DNA from: Natronosalvus hydrolyticus
Lineage (GTDB): Archaea; Halobacteriota; Halobacteria; Halobacteriales; Natrialbaceae
Assembly: GCA_025517525.1 (NCBI GenBank)
Contig: JAOPJZ010000001.1
Location: 124,001 to 188,000 of the forward strand
Direction of reading: 5' to 3'
Length of the DNA stretch: 64,000 nt
This document shows, one piece after another, positions 17,714 through 27,266 of this stretch (position 1 is its first letter; every line of letters starts with the position of its first letter). The position numbers and the translations under genes are program-made. The notes below the pieces were generated by a model. The model was not told the origin of the DNA. It did no database searches and saw only the letters and a program-made list of their open reading frames with translations.

Positions 17714-19495
17714 ATGCACCGATCGTCGCTCGAGGCCGACCCCGATCTCCTCCGGTTGGTTATCGACCGCTTTGAGAACGGAGATGCGGGTGAAGCGATC
17801 GATGCGATCCTGGCGGACGCCGAGCGCCCGGACGTCGTACTGAATGACTTGTTCGGTGTCGGCCAGGACGGCTGGTACACACTTGTTAGCGATGCGATCG
17901 ACGGCGACTGTCTCGATATCGGTCCGGGGTTCGGTCGCCACATCCACCTGCTCGAGGCGCTTGCGGACACGGTGTACGCACTCGAACCTGATCCCCTCCG
18001 GTTACGATTTCTGCACGCGAGAGCCCGAGGGATCGACGTCGTTCCGGTACGTGGTGCGGAGAACGACATTCCGTTCGAACCGGGATCGTTCGATACGGTC
18101 ATCGCGAGAGAGGATCCCGCTGATTCGGGGCCCTTTTGCGATCGAATCGACCGGCTTTCGTCGCTTCTCGCCGCCGACGGGTCGCTCGTAATCGAACTCG
18201 ACGGAATAACTCGCGCCTCCGGCCTCACCCGTCTGGCAGGTCTCGAGACGGCGAACGCGGGTCGTTCTTTCCGGTCCCTTTCGGGCCTCTCCCAATCGTT
18301 GTTACCCCGGTACGCCTCGTCCCTGGAACGGGCCGGCTTCGAATCGGTACAGTGGTACGCGATCTGCCCCACCGGACGATGGTTCGAATGGATTATTCCG
18401 CTCGACGGAACGGCTACCGATTGGCTGCTCGCCTCACAACGGCCATCGTCGACGTACGGTCAACTGCTTCATGCGACTGCCACTGCCGCATCTCGGTTGG
18501 GGGCGCTAAAACACCTGTATCCGACGTACCTGGCGGTGTGTGAAAAGACGGGGCGCTCGGGAGAAAGCGAAACCACCGAGGTACTCCGACGAGGCGCGAC
18601 CCGATCGATCGTGTTCGAGCTTTCCGACGGGACTATTCAACGCGTGCGCAAACCGCCGAACGACCCTCGCCACGCCCACTTCAACGAACGAGCGGCGAGC
18701 GTACTGTCTCACCTGTATGCGGGACCCACTTCGTTTACCGAGACGCTTCCGGCGGTTTCCCTGGAGGAGTCGGCTACCGGTCCGGTCCTCGTCGACGAGC
18801 CGATGCAGGGAGATCCGCTTCGAACAACGGTGCAGCCACGGACGCTTCGGGAGGACCCTCAATACTTCGACCAGGTTCTTCGGACCGGACTCGAGTGGAT
18901 CGAACAGCTTCACGACGGATTTTCCGGGGAAATAAAATGCTTCTCTCCCGAACAGGCTCAAAAAACCCTCTCCATTGAGGCACTCGACTTTGTGCCACCG
19001 CTCCCGTCGTCACCGGTTCGATACCGATCCGTACCACAACACGGCGACTTCCATCCGGGTAACGTCGTCGTCGACGAATCCGGATCGATAACGACCGTTA
19101 TCGATTGGGAGTACGCTGCCTTCCGTGCTAACCCCGTCGCTGATCCGGCGTTCTACGCGCTCAAACTTGCCGAGTACGCTTACGGCGACTTCGAGCGCGG
19201 GATACACCGGTGCTTCGTCGAATCGACGCCGCAGTCCCGCGTAATCTACGACCGGTTGGGTTCGTTCTGTGCCGAGGCGTCGATCGACCCGGAAACGTTC
19301 GCACACTACGTCGGTTCGAGCTTCGTCGAACAGATTTCAACACACTTCGAGGCGGACACGCCGTACCAACACCACACGACACCACGAAACAAATTGGCCA
19401 CCCTCGAGTTCCTCTACGTCCACGTAGAGACGGTCAGGGATCGGCTGTCTCGACAGGTCCCGGACCGTCCGATATCGGCTTTGCGGTCCGACTAA
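17714..19495 (+). CDS. Fusion of SAM methyltransferase and APH-type kinase
   Basis: 593 residues. The N-terminal half is a class I methyltransferase (motif I LDIGPGFGRHIHLLE at 67-81; a following acidic ALEPDPLRLRFL). The C-terminal half (about 290-560) is an aminoglycoside-phosphotransferase/choline-kinase fold with catalytic QHGDFHPGNVVVDE near 440 and metal-binding TVIDWEYAAF near 463. A chain that both methylates and phosphorylates would suit capping or decorating a glycan; this is inferred from its place between a glycosyltransferase and a flippase. The 3' end overlaps the convergent flippase gene by 4 bases. Drug resistance is unlikely given the context. Confidence 0.85.
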   Translation: MHRSSLEADPDLLRLVIDRFENGDAGEAIDAILADAERPDVVLNDLFGVGQDGWYTLVSDAIDGDCLDIGPGFGRHIHLLEALADTVYALEPDPLRLRFLHARARGIDVVPVRGAENDIPFEPGSFDTVIAREDPADSGPFCDRIDRLSSLLAADGSLVIELDGITRASGLTRLAGLETANAGRSFRSLSGLSQSLLPRYASSLERAGFESVQWYAICPTGRWFEWIIPLDGTATDWLLASQRPSSTYGQLLHATATAASRLGALKHLYPTYLAVCEKTGRSGESETTEVLRRGATRSIVFELSDGTIQRVRKPPNDPRHAHFNERAASVLSHLYAGPTSFTETLPAVSLEESATGPVLVDEPMQGDPLRTTVQPRTLREDPQYFDQVLRTGLEWIEQLHDGFSGEIKCFSPEQAQKTLSIEALDFVPPLPSSPVRYRSVPQHGDFHPGNVVVDESGSITTVIDWEYAAFRANPVADPAFYALKLAEYAYGDFERGIHRCFVESTPQSRVIYDRLGSFCAEASIDPETFAHYVGSSFVEQISTHFEADTPYQHHTTPRNKLATLEFLYVHVETVRDRLSRQVPDRPISALRSD

Positions 19496-20952
19496 ATCGT
19501 CGCCCGCACATCGTTCCAGTCGATTAAACCGACAATCAGCGAGAGCGTAAACCAGATTGCCACGCCGAGTGCGACGAGGAACGCCAGCGTCAGGGGGGTT
19601 TCGACGTACGTGCGTAGCGAAAACACGATCGCAGACATCGCCGCAGTAACCGTCGCGATCAGGAGCGTCTGGCGAAAGAGATATCCCAGTCGTAGCGGGA
19701 ACTCAGTCGTAATGACGTACAGGTTCGCTCCCGCGTAGATAGTGTACGTGATGACTGTGGCGATGGCGGCGCCGACAACACCGAACTCCGGAATCAACAG
19801 GATGTTCAACACGACGTTTGCCACGGCGGTGGCACCCTTCGCGATCGCTCGAACTCGAGCACGGCCGAGGAAATCGAGCGCCGTACTGGTCACCTGCATA
19901 ATCGCCTGCAAGAGTATAAACCACGAGAGGACCTGCAACACGGGAACGGCACCCAGGTACGCCGATCCGAACGTGTACTCGATGGCCGGTCTTGCGGTGA
20001 GCGCGATACCGGCGCTTGCAGGAACGTACAGGAGCAGGATATGAACGAACGTCGATTCGTACATCCGTGCTGCCGCTGTCATGTCGTCATCTGCTTTCTG
20101 CTTCCCGAGCGTCGGAGAAACGGTAAAGCCAAGGGCAGCCGCCGGTGCCTGGAGAAATCCGACGAACTGCTTACTGACGACGTAGTAGCTGACGGCGACC
20201 GGTGTGAGAAAGACGCCGACCAAAATGGTATCGACCTGCTTATCCAACACGTTCGACCCCCTGGTGAAGAAAATCGGCACGTTGTACTCCAGAACCCGTT
20301 TCCTGAGCCCCGACTCGACGCGATCTGCGACATCGTACGCTCGTACCGCTCTGTACAGAAACAGACCGCCGAGACAAAGGGTGATGGTGTAGGCGACGAC
20401 GTGGCCAACCAGCGCACCAACTGCACCGTAGCCGAGAAGGACGAAACCCAGGACAAAACCGAGTTTACAGACCGACGAGAGTATCACGAGGAACGATGAG
20501 TTTCGAATCTCTTCGAACCCCTGTAGCAACGTTCGCGTGTATCCTAGTAGTGTCGTTGCTACGACGAAGAAAGCCCCAACGAGGAGCAAGGGCCCGAGCG
20601 ATGGCTCTCCCACCAGTACAGCGATTTCTATCCGGAAGACGAGAACTCCTGTAGCGGTGACAAGCGCCGCGATAACGGTGTAAATCAGCGAGACACGGAC
20701 GATGTGCGGTACCTGACTCGGTTCGGTTGCTCTGTACTCGGTTACGTACTTCGCCGCGGCGTTCGGGAGGCCGAGTTTGCTACAGAGGGCAAACAGCGCC
20801 AGCGTCGACAGCGACAAGTAGAGCAATCCGTACTCGTCCGGTGAGAGCAAACGGGCCAGAAGTACGGTCAGCACCCCGCCGGCCACCATCGAGATGACCT
20901 GTGCCGAGAATTCGACTTTGAACCGGGACAGAACCGTCTCGGCCATCTTCAT
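19492..20952 (-). CDS. Oligosaccharide flippase (Wzx/PST, MOP superfamily)
   Basis: 486 residues, about 14 hydrophobic segments spread along the whole chain, with the typical N-terminus FSAQVISMVAGGVLTVLLARLLSPDEYGLLYLSL-like spacing of polysaccharide transporters. It would flip a lipid-linked glycan across the membrane. It is convergent with the methyltransferase-kinase gene and is part of the same island. A second Met two codons in is an equally good start. Confidence 0.92.
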   Translation of the reverse strand: MKMAETVLSRFKVEFSAQVISMVAGGVLTVLLARLLSPDEYGLLYLSLSTLALFALCSKLGLPNAAAKYVTEYRATEPSQVPHIVRVSLIYTVIAALVTATGVLVFRIEIAVLVGEPSLGPLLLVGAFFVVATTLLGYTRTLLQGFEEIRNSSFLVILSSVCKLGFVLGFVLLGYGAVGALVGHVVAYTITLCLGGLFLYRAVRAYDVADRVESGLRKRVLEYNVPIFFTRGSNVLDKQVDTILVGVFLTPVAVSYYVVSKQFVGFLQAPAAALGFTVSPTLGKQKADDDMTAAARMYESTFVHILLLYVPASAGIALTARPAIEYTFGSAYLGAVPVLQVLSWFILLQAIMQVTSTALDFLGRARVRAIAKGATAVANVVLNILLIPEFGVVGAAIATVITYTIYAGANLYVITTEFPLRLGYLFRQTLLIATVTAAMSAIVFSLRTYVETPLTLAFLVALGVAIWFTLSLIVGLIDWNDVRATI

Positions 20953-21371
20953 TTCACGAATCGGGTACCCACAGTAGTCTGATGATACTCGTTCAGAAAT
21001 ACTATCACATCATTCGAGACCATCCTCAACAACCGAAGCATAGTAGAACCGATACCGTGTCGCGGTCATTGTTATTGTATGGTTACCCTTCGTGAGCGTT
21101 TGGGCAGGTTTTCGAATCCACCGTTCAACTCGAGCGGGGCAGTGCCCACACTACATGCAACCGACTCAGTGGACGGATGGCTTCGGTACCTTGCCGGCTG
21201 ATCGGGATTGTGAACGCTGCTCGAGAGGTAATTTACAATATTCACGTAGTGTCGATTGTGAACGACGGTGAGACGTTCCTGCTCGTTCGCTTCGCTCGCT
21301 GTGCGAGCGGCGACTCGTCTCGTTCAAATCGCGGGGCTGTTTTGTCCCTCGTAATTGCTCGTGGCAAAAGC
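20953..21371. other. Intergenic stretch without a gene
   Basis: 419 bases between the flippase and tRNA-Lys. GATTGTGAACG occurs twice (near 21207 and 21255) and a GC-rich CTTCGCTCGCTGTGCGAGCGG hairpin-like stretch lies near 21290-21310. No conserved protein is visible in any frame. It marks the right edge of the lower-CTCGAG glycan island. Confidence 0.5.
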
Positions 21372-21444
21372 GGGCCGGGCGCGATTTGAACACGCGACCG
21401 TCTGATTAAGAGTCAGACGCTCTGCCTAACTGAGCTACCGGCCC
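21372..21444 (-). tRNA. tRNA-Lys (anticodon CTT)
   Basis: 73 nt. The acceptor stem pairs GGGCCGG with CCGGCCC; the D-arm, a five-pair anticodon stem TCTGA/TCAGA around the loop CTCTTAA, and a T-arm with TTCAAAT are all intact. CCA is not encoded and there is no intron. A TATA-like CTAAAATAG (21470-21478) lies about 27 bases upstream of the 5' end. Confidence 0.97.
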
Positions 21445-21599
21445 TGTACCTCCGACTTTTTCCCCGCCGCTAAAATAGGTTTCCTTTAGCAGATGCATGG
21501 TTCACAGCCCCCTACCACTCGAGCGTGTCATTACAATGCAACCTAAACTGCCATAGTCTTCGGGACCATTAAGTACAGTCGGTCCAACCAGACTGTCAC

Positions 21600-23045
21600 A
21601 TGAACACGGGGGTTACGATCTCGTCGATCTCTGACTACGCGATTCTCGGCTGTGGTAGCGTCGGCTTTGCAGTCGCCGAGGAGCTAGCAGGTCAGGACAA
21701 AGACGTGCTGATCATCGACCGCGACGAAAATCGCGTCGAGTCCCTCCGGGACCAGGACCTCGACGCCCGAACCGCAGACATTCGTGAAGCCGAAACCGCA
21801 GAGTTGGTCGCCGACCGCTCTGTCGTGTTGATCCTCGCCTCGGACGTCGAATCTAACAAACGGGCCGTCGAACACATCCGCGAGCTCGGTGAGGACCAGT
21901 TCATTGTCGCGCGCGCAAGCGACCCGGTGTCGGGCGACGAACTCTCCGAACTCGGCGCCAACATCGTTATCAACCCGTCGGCAGTTATCGCCGACTCCGC
22001 GCTTCGAGCTCTCGAGTCGGGCGAACTCGAGCACAATGCGGCGTCACTCGCAGACCTGCTCGAGGATACGGCGGGCAAACTGGCTATCGTCACTCAGCAG
22101 AGCCCGGATCCCGATTCAATCGCCAGTGCAGCAGCCTTGCAGGCGATTGCGACCCATCTCGATGTCAATTCCGATATCGTCTACCTGGGTGATATCGGCC
22201 ATCAGGAGAACCGCGCCTTCGTCAACTTGCTCGGCATCGAATTGGTACAGTGGAACGACGTCGAGGATAAATCGGTTTACGATACCGTCGCGCTGGTCGA
22301 CCACGACACGACCGGCGATCTCGATCTCGAGGTCGATATCCTGATCGACCACTTCGAGCCGGACGAGGACTTCGAACCAGCCTTTAGCGACATTCGACCG
22401 AACATGTCCTCGACGTCGACGATCATGACGAAGTACATCCAGGAATTCGACATGAACGTCTCCGAGGAGGTGGCGACCGCTTTGCTGTACGGCATTCGTG
22501 CCGAAACGCTCGATTTCAAACGCGACACCACGCCTGCCGATCTCACGGCTGCAGCCTATCTCTATCCCTTTGCAAATCACGACACGTTAGAACAGGTCGA
22601 GTCACCGTCGATGTCACCCGAAACCCTCGACGTGTTGGCAGAAGCCATCGCTAACCGGGACGTTTCGGGCAGCCACCTCGTTTCGAACGCCGGGTTCGTT
22701 CGAGACCGCGAAGCGCTCATGCAGGCGGCGAACCACCTGCTAAACCTCGAAGGCGTGACGACGACGGCGGTGTTCGGCGTCGCCGAGGAAACGATCTTCC
22801 TGGCCGCCCGCTCGAAAGACATTCGGATGAACATCGGCAGTGTCCTCGCGGATGCCTACGGCGAGATCGGAACGGCAACAGGTCACTCCACACAGGCGAG
22901 TGCGGAAATCCCGCTCGGTATCTTCACGGGAATCGATATCTCCGACGATACCCGGGAAACGTTACTCACGCTGACCGAAGAAGCGGTCAAACGGACGTTG
23001 TTCGACGCCATGGGTGTCGAAGGCGAGGGCTCGAACGGCAACTGA
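21600..23045 (+). CDS. DHH-family phosphoesterase with N-terminal TrkA-N domain
   Basis: 481 residues. Residues 10-125 are a Rossmann TrkA-N/RCK domain (YAILGCGSVGFAVAEEL, then the NAD-binding Asp in LIIDRDENRV). Residues 140-330 are a DHH phosphoesterase (SPDPDSIASAAAL and LVDHDTTG metal motifs), followed by DHHA1 (FGVAEETIFLAARSKDIRMNIG). Relatives hydrolyse cyclic di-AMP, pApA or nanoRNA, so a link between a nucleotide ligand and phosphodiesterase activity is plausible. A TATA-like ATTAAGT near 21568 precedes the ATG. Exact substrate unproven. Confidence 0.9.
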   Translation: MNTGVTISSISDYAILGCGSVGFAVAEELAGQDKDVLIIDRDENRVESLRDQDLDARTADIREAETAELVADRSVVLILASDVESNKRAVEHIRELGEDQFIVARASDPVSGDELSELGANIVINPSAVIADSALRALESGELEHNAASLADLLEDTAGKLAIVTQQSPDPDSIASAAALQAIATHLDVNSDIVYLGDIGHQENRAFVNLLGIELVQWNDVEDKSVYDTVALVDHDTTGDLDLEVDILIDHFEPDEDFEPAFSDIRPNMSSTSTIMTKYIQEFDMNVSEEVATALLYGIRAETLDFKRDTTPADLTAAAYLYPFANHDTLEQVESPSMSPETLDVLAEAIANRDVSGSHLVSNAGFVRDREALMQAANHLLNLEGVTTTAVFGVAEETIFLAARSKDIRMNIGSVLADAYGEIGTATGHSTQASAEIPLGIFTGIDISDDTRETLLTLTEEAVKRTLFDAMGVEGEGSNGN

Positions 23046-23231
23046 TCGGTGTGCTGTTCTGGACGAGGTATTCGTTTCCAACACGCTCGAGCGATAATCT
23101 CGTCTCCATAAACTCCCGTGATGTGCGAGCTGGGCGCCGTACAACTTCTCGATAGAATCAGCTTGGCCGATAGCCACACCCGTCGCTCCGCGAGTCATCA
23201 CTCGAGGGAAACTACAGGAGCCTAGGACCGA

Positions 23232-23525
23232 TCAGGCGACGATTTCTTCCTGTTCTTCGTCGGGTTCTTTGACTCGCTCGACGACGTCTGTGACGAGAAT
23301 AACGTCGCCGACGGCGCGTACCCATCGGTAGGGTACAACGACGCCTCGAGAGCCGCGTACCTGGTCGCCAAAGAGTTCGTAGTTGAGCCCGCCGAGTGCT
23401 AATCCCGTGACGGCTTCCCCATCGATGTTAAGTCGAAGGTCTTCCACTTCACCAACGAACACGCCGTTGTTCGTGTATACCTCACGGCCGACCAGCGAGG
23501 TAATTTCTTGCGGTGTATCGTCCAT
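23232..23525 (-). CDS. PRC-barrel domain protein
   Basis: 97 residues with a single PRC-barrel: SLVGREVYTNNGVFVGEVEDLRLNIDGEAVTGLAL, then VVVPYRWVRAVGDVILV. In archaea such small PRC-barrel proteins are abundant and include partners of the cell-division machinery (CdpB family) as well as RNA-processing factors. This one resembles the CdpB-like short form. The start at 23525 (MDDTPQEI) is preferred over an ATG three codons upstream. Confidence 0.85.
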   Translation of the reverse strand: MDDTPQEITSLVGREVYTNNGVFVGEVEDLRLNIDGEAVTGLALGGLNYELFGDQVRGSRGVVVPYRWVRAVGDVILVTDVVERVKEPDEEQEEIVA

Positions 23526-23814
23526 GCTACCCACCAGGTGTGGCGGACTCTTAATTCTTAGTCAGACGTGCGTCCCGTTCGGCCGTGGTCTGGCTCGGAC
23601 GATTCACCGTCTCGGAGGGTTTGTTTTCGTTGTCAGCGGTGGGACGGTTCGATCGCTGCTCAGGAAGTAGGCAGTGAAAGTCATTGTACACCCGTCGCAA
23701 GCGTGCGTCGGACTAGGTGTGTAAATCGTTTCACTGGCTACAATAGTTACACTACTCCGATTACCGCGTTTGGAGGGCCGATCGACCCCTCCAAAACCGC
23801 AACAATCAACGACT

Positions 23815-24108
23815 ATGACTGCGAACCACGGCGTAATGGATCTTCGATTCGGTTCGATCTCCCGCGATCCTCGAGCCATCGTGGCCTCAGTTCTCGGTGT
23901 GTCACTCGTCGCCGCGGCGCTGGGTGGGGCGCTCGGTTTTGGATTGCAAACGCTTGGCGGCTACGAAACAGTCACCGTTCTCGCAATCCCGTTCACCGTC
24001 TCTCCGCTCAGCTTTGCTGCGTATGCGGGAGTGTCAGTCGGCACTTTTCTGGTGACGTTGGCGCTCGTGTTTGTCGCCGTCGAGCACCTCGAGGACGAAC
24101 AGTTTTAG
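23815..24108 (+). CDS. Small haloarchaeal two-helix membrane protein
   Basis: 97 residues: a short soluble N-terminus (MTANHGVMDLRFGSISRDPR), two hydrophobic segments (about 25-50 and 65-90) and a short acidic C-terminus (VEHLEDEQF). I recognise it only as a small conserved halobacterial membrane protein. There are no catalytic motifs. Confidence 0.65.
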   Translation: MTANHGVMDLRFGSISRDPRAIVASVLGVSLVAAALGGALGFGLQTLGGYETVTVLAIPFTVSPLSFAAYAGVSVGTFLVTLALVFVAVEHLEDEQF

Positions 24109-24230
24109 CTCGAGATGGCGGCTCTCGGGCCCGGACCCGACTTTGGGGCGAATTCGAGCCGTCCGACGAGTAATCCGTGCTCGAGTTGACGGCCACTTTC
24201 GATTACCTCCCCGAAAGGAAACGTCAGTCC

Positions 24231-26234
24231 CTAGTTGCTCTCTTTGACCTGTTCTGCTATCTCATCGACGATTTCGGGGTTCCGGAGTGTCGAGGTGTTG
24301 CCCAGTTCGTTGCCGGAAGCGATGTCCTCGAGGAGGCGGCGCATGATCTTCCCCGAGCGCGTTTTCGGCAGTTCCGGGGTGAAGATCACGTCTTCCGGAC
24401 GGGCAATTGGCCCGATGCCGTCTTCGACGCCCGAGATAATTCGGTCGTACATACCATCCGTTGGCTCTTGGCCGTCCTCGAGGATGACGTAGGCGTACAC
24501 CGCTTTCCCCTTGACGTCGTGGTCGCCGCCGACGACGGCGGCTTCGGCGACGCCTTCGACGCCGACGATGGCGCTTTCGATCTCCATCGTGCCGAGCCGA
24601 TGGCCGGAGACGTTGATCACGTCGTCGACGCGTCCGAGGATGGTGATGTAGCCGTCTTCGTCGACTTTCGCGCCATCTTCGGGGAAGTACACCCAGTCGT
24701 CGGCGTCTTCGTCGGAGTACTCGCGCCAGTACTCGTTGAGGAAGCGGTCGTCGTTGTTGTACAGCGTTCGAAGCATGCCGGGCCAGGGTTTCTGGACGGT
24801 CAGGTAGCCCGCGTTTCCGGGATCGACGTCGTTGCCAGCGGCGTCGACGATCCTCGCGTCGACACCCGGCAGTGGCGGTCCGGCCGCGCCGGGTTTCATC
24901 TCCCCGATGCCGGGAAGCGTGGTGATCATCATGCCGCCGGTTTCGGTCTGCCACCAGGTGTCGACGACCGGACACTCGCCGCCACCGATGGTGTCGTAGT
25001 ACCACTGCCACGCGCGGGGGTTGATCGGCTCGCCTACGGTGCCGAGCAGGCGAAGACTCGAGAGGTCGTGCCCTTCAGGGTACTGTTTCCCCCATTTCAT
25101 GAACGCGCGAATGGCGGTGGGCGCGGTGTAGAAGATGTCGACGCGGTTTTTCTCGATAAGTTCCCACAGGCGGTCTTTCTCCGGGTAGTCGGGCGTCCCC
25201 TCGTACATCACCGTCGTCGTCCCGAGTGCGAGCGGCCCGTAAACGATGTAGCTGTGGCCCGTAATCCAGCCGATGTCGGCCGCACACCAGTAGGTGTCCT
25301 CGGGCTTGATATCCAGAACCGCATGACTCGTCCAGGCTGCATACGAGAGGTAGCCACCCGTCGTGTGTTTGACACCCTTCGGCTGGCCCGTCGTTCCCGA
25401 CGTGTACATCAAAAACAGCATGTCCTCGGCGTCTCGAGCGACCGGTTCGACCGATTCGCCCTCGTGGGCGGCTACGAGTTCGTCGTAGTCGTGAGCCATC
25501 GCACCGAGGAAGTGCTGAAGTTCGTCACCAAGTCTGTCGACGACGACGGTCTGGACGTCGTGATCGACCCCACGGAGGCCTTTGTCGGCCTTTTCTTTGT
25601 GGTTGAGCGCGTCGCCACGGCGATAGTACCCGTCACAGGTGACCAGATACTCGCTGTCGGCCGCGTTCATCCGTGTTGCCAGCGCATCCGCCGAGAAGCC
25701 GCCGAAGACGACCGAATGCGGCGCGCCGAGGCGCGCACACGCGAGCATCGCAATCGGGAGTTCGGGGATCATCGGCATGTACAGCGTGACGACGTCGTCT
25801 TCCTCGACGCCAAGGTCTCGCAACCCGGCAGCGAAGGCTTCGACCTCGTTCAGCAGGTCGCCGTACGTGTACGTGCGCGTCTCGCCAAGTTCGCCTTCCC
25901 ACTTGATCGCCGCCTGGTTCTTTCGACCATCCTCGACGTGCCGGTCAAGACAGTTGTACGACGCGTTCAGTTCACCGCCCGTGAACCATCGATAGAACGG
26001 CGCATCATCCGCCTCGAGGACCGTGTCATACTCTTGAGACCACGATACCAGATCGGCGGCTCGTTCCCAACAGCCGGGCCAGTTCTCCTCGAACTCGTCG
26101 TAAATCGCCGGATCGTTGACGTTCGCCTGCTCGACGAACGACTGTGGGGGTTCGTAGCTCTCTCCCTCGGCAAGTCGCGCCTCGAGGCCTCCGTCTTCGT
26201 CACCGTCGCTATTTGCAGTGTTATCATCACTCAT
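24231..26234 (-). CDS. acs: Acetyl-CoA synthetase (AMP-forming)
   Basis: 667 residues, full length. Ligates acetate to CoA through acetyl-AMP. Motifs: adenylate-forming YTSGTTGQPKGVKHTTGGY, WWQTETGG, the hinge ILGRVDDVINVSGHRLGT and the C-terminal TRSGKIMRR, whose Lys is the regulatory acetylation site. A TATA-like TTTATC (plus-strand 26263-26269) lies about 30 bases upstream of the ATG. A second acetate-activating system (ADP-forming) occurs at 54516. Confidence 0.97.
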   Translation of the reverse strand: MSDDNTANSDGDEDGGLEARLAEGESYEPPQSFVEQANVNDPAIYDEFEENWPGCWERAADLVSWSQEYDTVLEADDAPFYRWFTGGELNASYNCLDRHVEDGRKNQAAIKWEGELGETRTYTYGDLLNEVEAFAAGLRDLGVEEDDVVTLYMPMIPELPIAMLACARLGAPHSVVFGGFSADALATRMNAADSEYLVTCDGYYRRGDALNHKEKADKGLRGVDHDVQTVVVDRLGDELQHFLGAMAHDYDELVAAHEGESVEPVARDAEDMLFLMYTSGTTGQPKGVKHTTGGYLSYAAWTSHAVLDIKPEDTYWCAADIGWITGHSYIVYGPLALGTTTVMYEGTPDYPEKDRLWELIEKNRVDIFYTAPTAIRAFMKWGKQYPEGHDLSSLRLLGTVGEPINPRAWQWYYDTIGGGECPVVDTWWQTETGGMMITTLPGIGEMKPGAAGPPLPGVDARIVDAAGNDVDPGNAGYLTVQKPWPGMLRTLYNNDDRFLNEYWREYSDEDADDWVYFPEDGAKVDEDGYITILGRVDDVINVSGHRLGTMEIESAIVGVEGVAEAAVVGGDHDVKGKAVYAYVILEDGQEPTDGMYDRIISGVEDGIGPIARPEDVIFTPELPKTRSGKIMRRLLEDIASGNELGNTSTLRNPEIVDEIAEQVKESN

Positions 26235-26419
26235 GCTACTGTAGTGGTTCGAGTATTATGCCGATAAACGTTGCCCTCGGCGTCGCCTCGTGTGAGGATT
26301 TGTGGCTGTGAGCCGAAATCATTCGAGTGACGTTACGGGGTAGAGCGGTGTACTCGAGGCCTGCAAATCTGTATCCGTTGGTGCCAACGATTCTTTGGGC
26401 TCCGTCGAGACGTACATAT

Positions 26420-27139
26420 ATGGTCAACAGCGACGAGGACGACTTCGACCCCGAACGGCGACACGAACGGGAGGTTGCGGGTCAACTTGCTACAGAGCGC
26501 TCGGAGTTTGTGTCCCTTATGCAACACTTCTACCGTGGAGAACTCGGTCGGGTGACGGCATGGCGCGGACGACTGGACAAAACGACGAACTGGGCGGTTG
26601 GCCTTATGGCGTCGCTTATAACCTGGGCCTTCTCTGCGCCCGATCACCCACACTACATCATACTCGGGAGTCTTGTCGTGGTCACGGTATTCCTCTTCGT
26701 GGAGGCCCGACGGTACCGGATATTCGATCTCTGGCGATCGCGAGTCAGACTCGTCGAGGAGAACATCTTCGCCAACGCTGCCGATCCAGAAGGCGTCGTT
26801 CACGAGCGGTGGCGAACGATGCTCGCTGAAGACCTTCGGGAACCGACGATCAAGGTTCCGTTTCTCGAGGCACTCGTTCGACGCCTTAGACGTGTCTACT
26901 TTCCTATGATTACAATCATCGTCGCTTCCTGGCTGTTTCGAGTGGCCGTCTTCGGCCCCACTGATATCGGGGTGTTGGAGGCTGCAGCGATCGACCCTAT
27001 CCCGGGATCGGTCGTTATCGGTGGAGTCCTGCTATTTTATCTGGTGATGGCGGGACTAACAGCATGGCCAATCGATCGGTTGGCGAAAGGTGAAAAGCGC
27101 TTACCTTCGGAACGAGACGACGAGTGGCGAGAAAAATAA
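26420..27139 (+). CDS. DUF2270 membrane protein
   Basis: 239 residues. After an acidic start (MVNSDEDDFDPERRHERE) comes the signature FVSLMQHFYRGELGRVTAWRGRLDKTTNWAV, two hydrophobic segments near 80-130, a positively charged loop, and two more at the C-terminal third. This is the DUF2270 family of integral membrane proteins, of unknown function. The ATG at 26420 directly follows a CATATAT run and gives the conserved start; upstream frame is unrelated. Confidence 0.82.
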   Translation: MVNSDEDDFDPERRHEREVAGQLATERSEFVSLMQHFYRGELGRVTAWRGRLDKTTNWAVGLMASLITWAFSAPDHPHYIILGSLVVVTVFLFVEARRYRIFDLWRSRVRLVEENIFANAADPEGVVHERWRTMLAEDLREPTIKVPFLEALVRRLRRVYFPMITIIVASWLFRVAVFGPTDIGVLEAAAIDPIPGSVVIGGVLLFYLVMAGLTAWPIDRLAKGEKRLPSERDDEWREK

Positions 27140-27266
27140 CGGTGCACCGCTGCCCGCAACGTGGGGCGCGTATCGACGATGAAACGGGCCCCCTCACACG
27201 ACCAGCATTGTACCCGGTACAAGATTTTCTAGAAACGACTTTACAACCTCGCGCAAATTTTGCGAC

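Noticed and set aside
17714..19495. Aminoglycoside resistance gene
   Set aside because: The APH fold is fused to a methyltransferase and lies among glycan genes; the fold is common to many small-molecule kinases.
20953..21371. Possible attachment site beside tRNA-Lys
   Set aside because: I searched by eye for a second copy of the tRNA-Lys 3' end within the window and found none; no integrase is present.
24177..26267. A 696-codon open frame antisense to acetyl-CoA synthetase
   Set aside because: High-GC genes commonly leave long antisense frames; the product is Arg/Val/His-rich without any domain, while the other strand encodes complete Acs.
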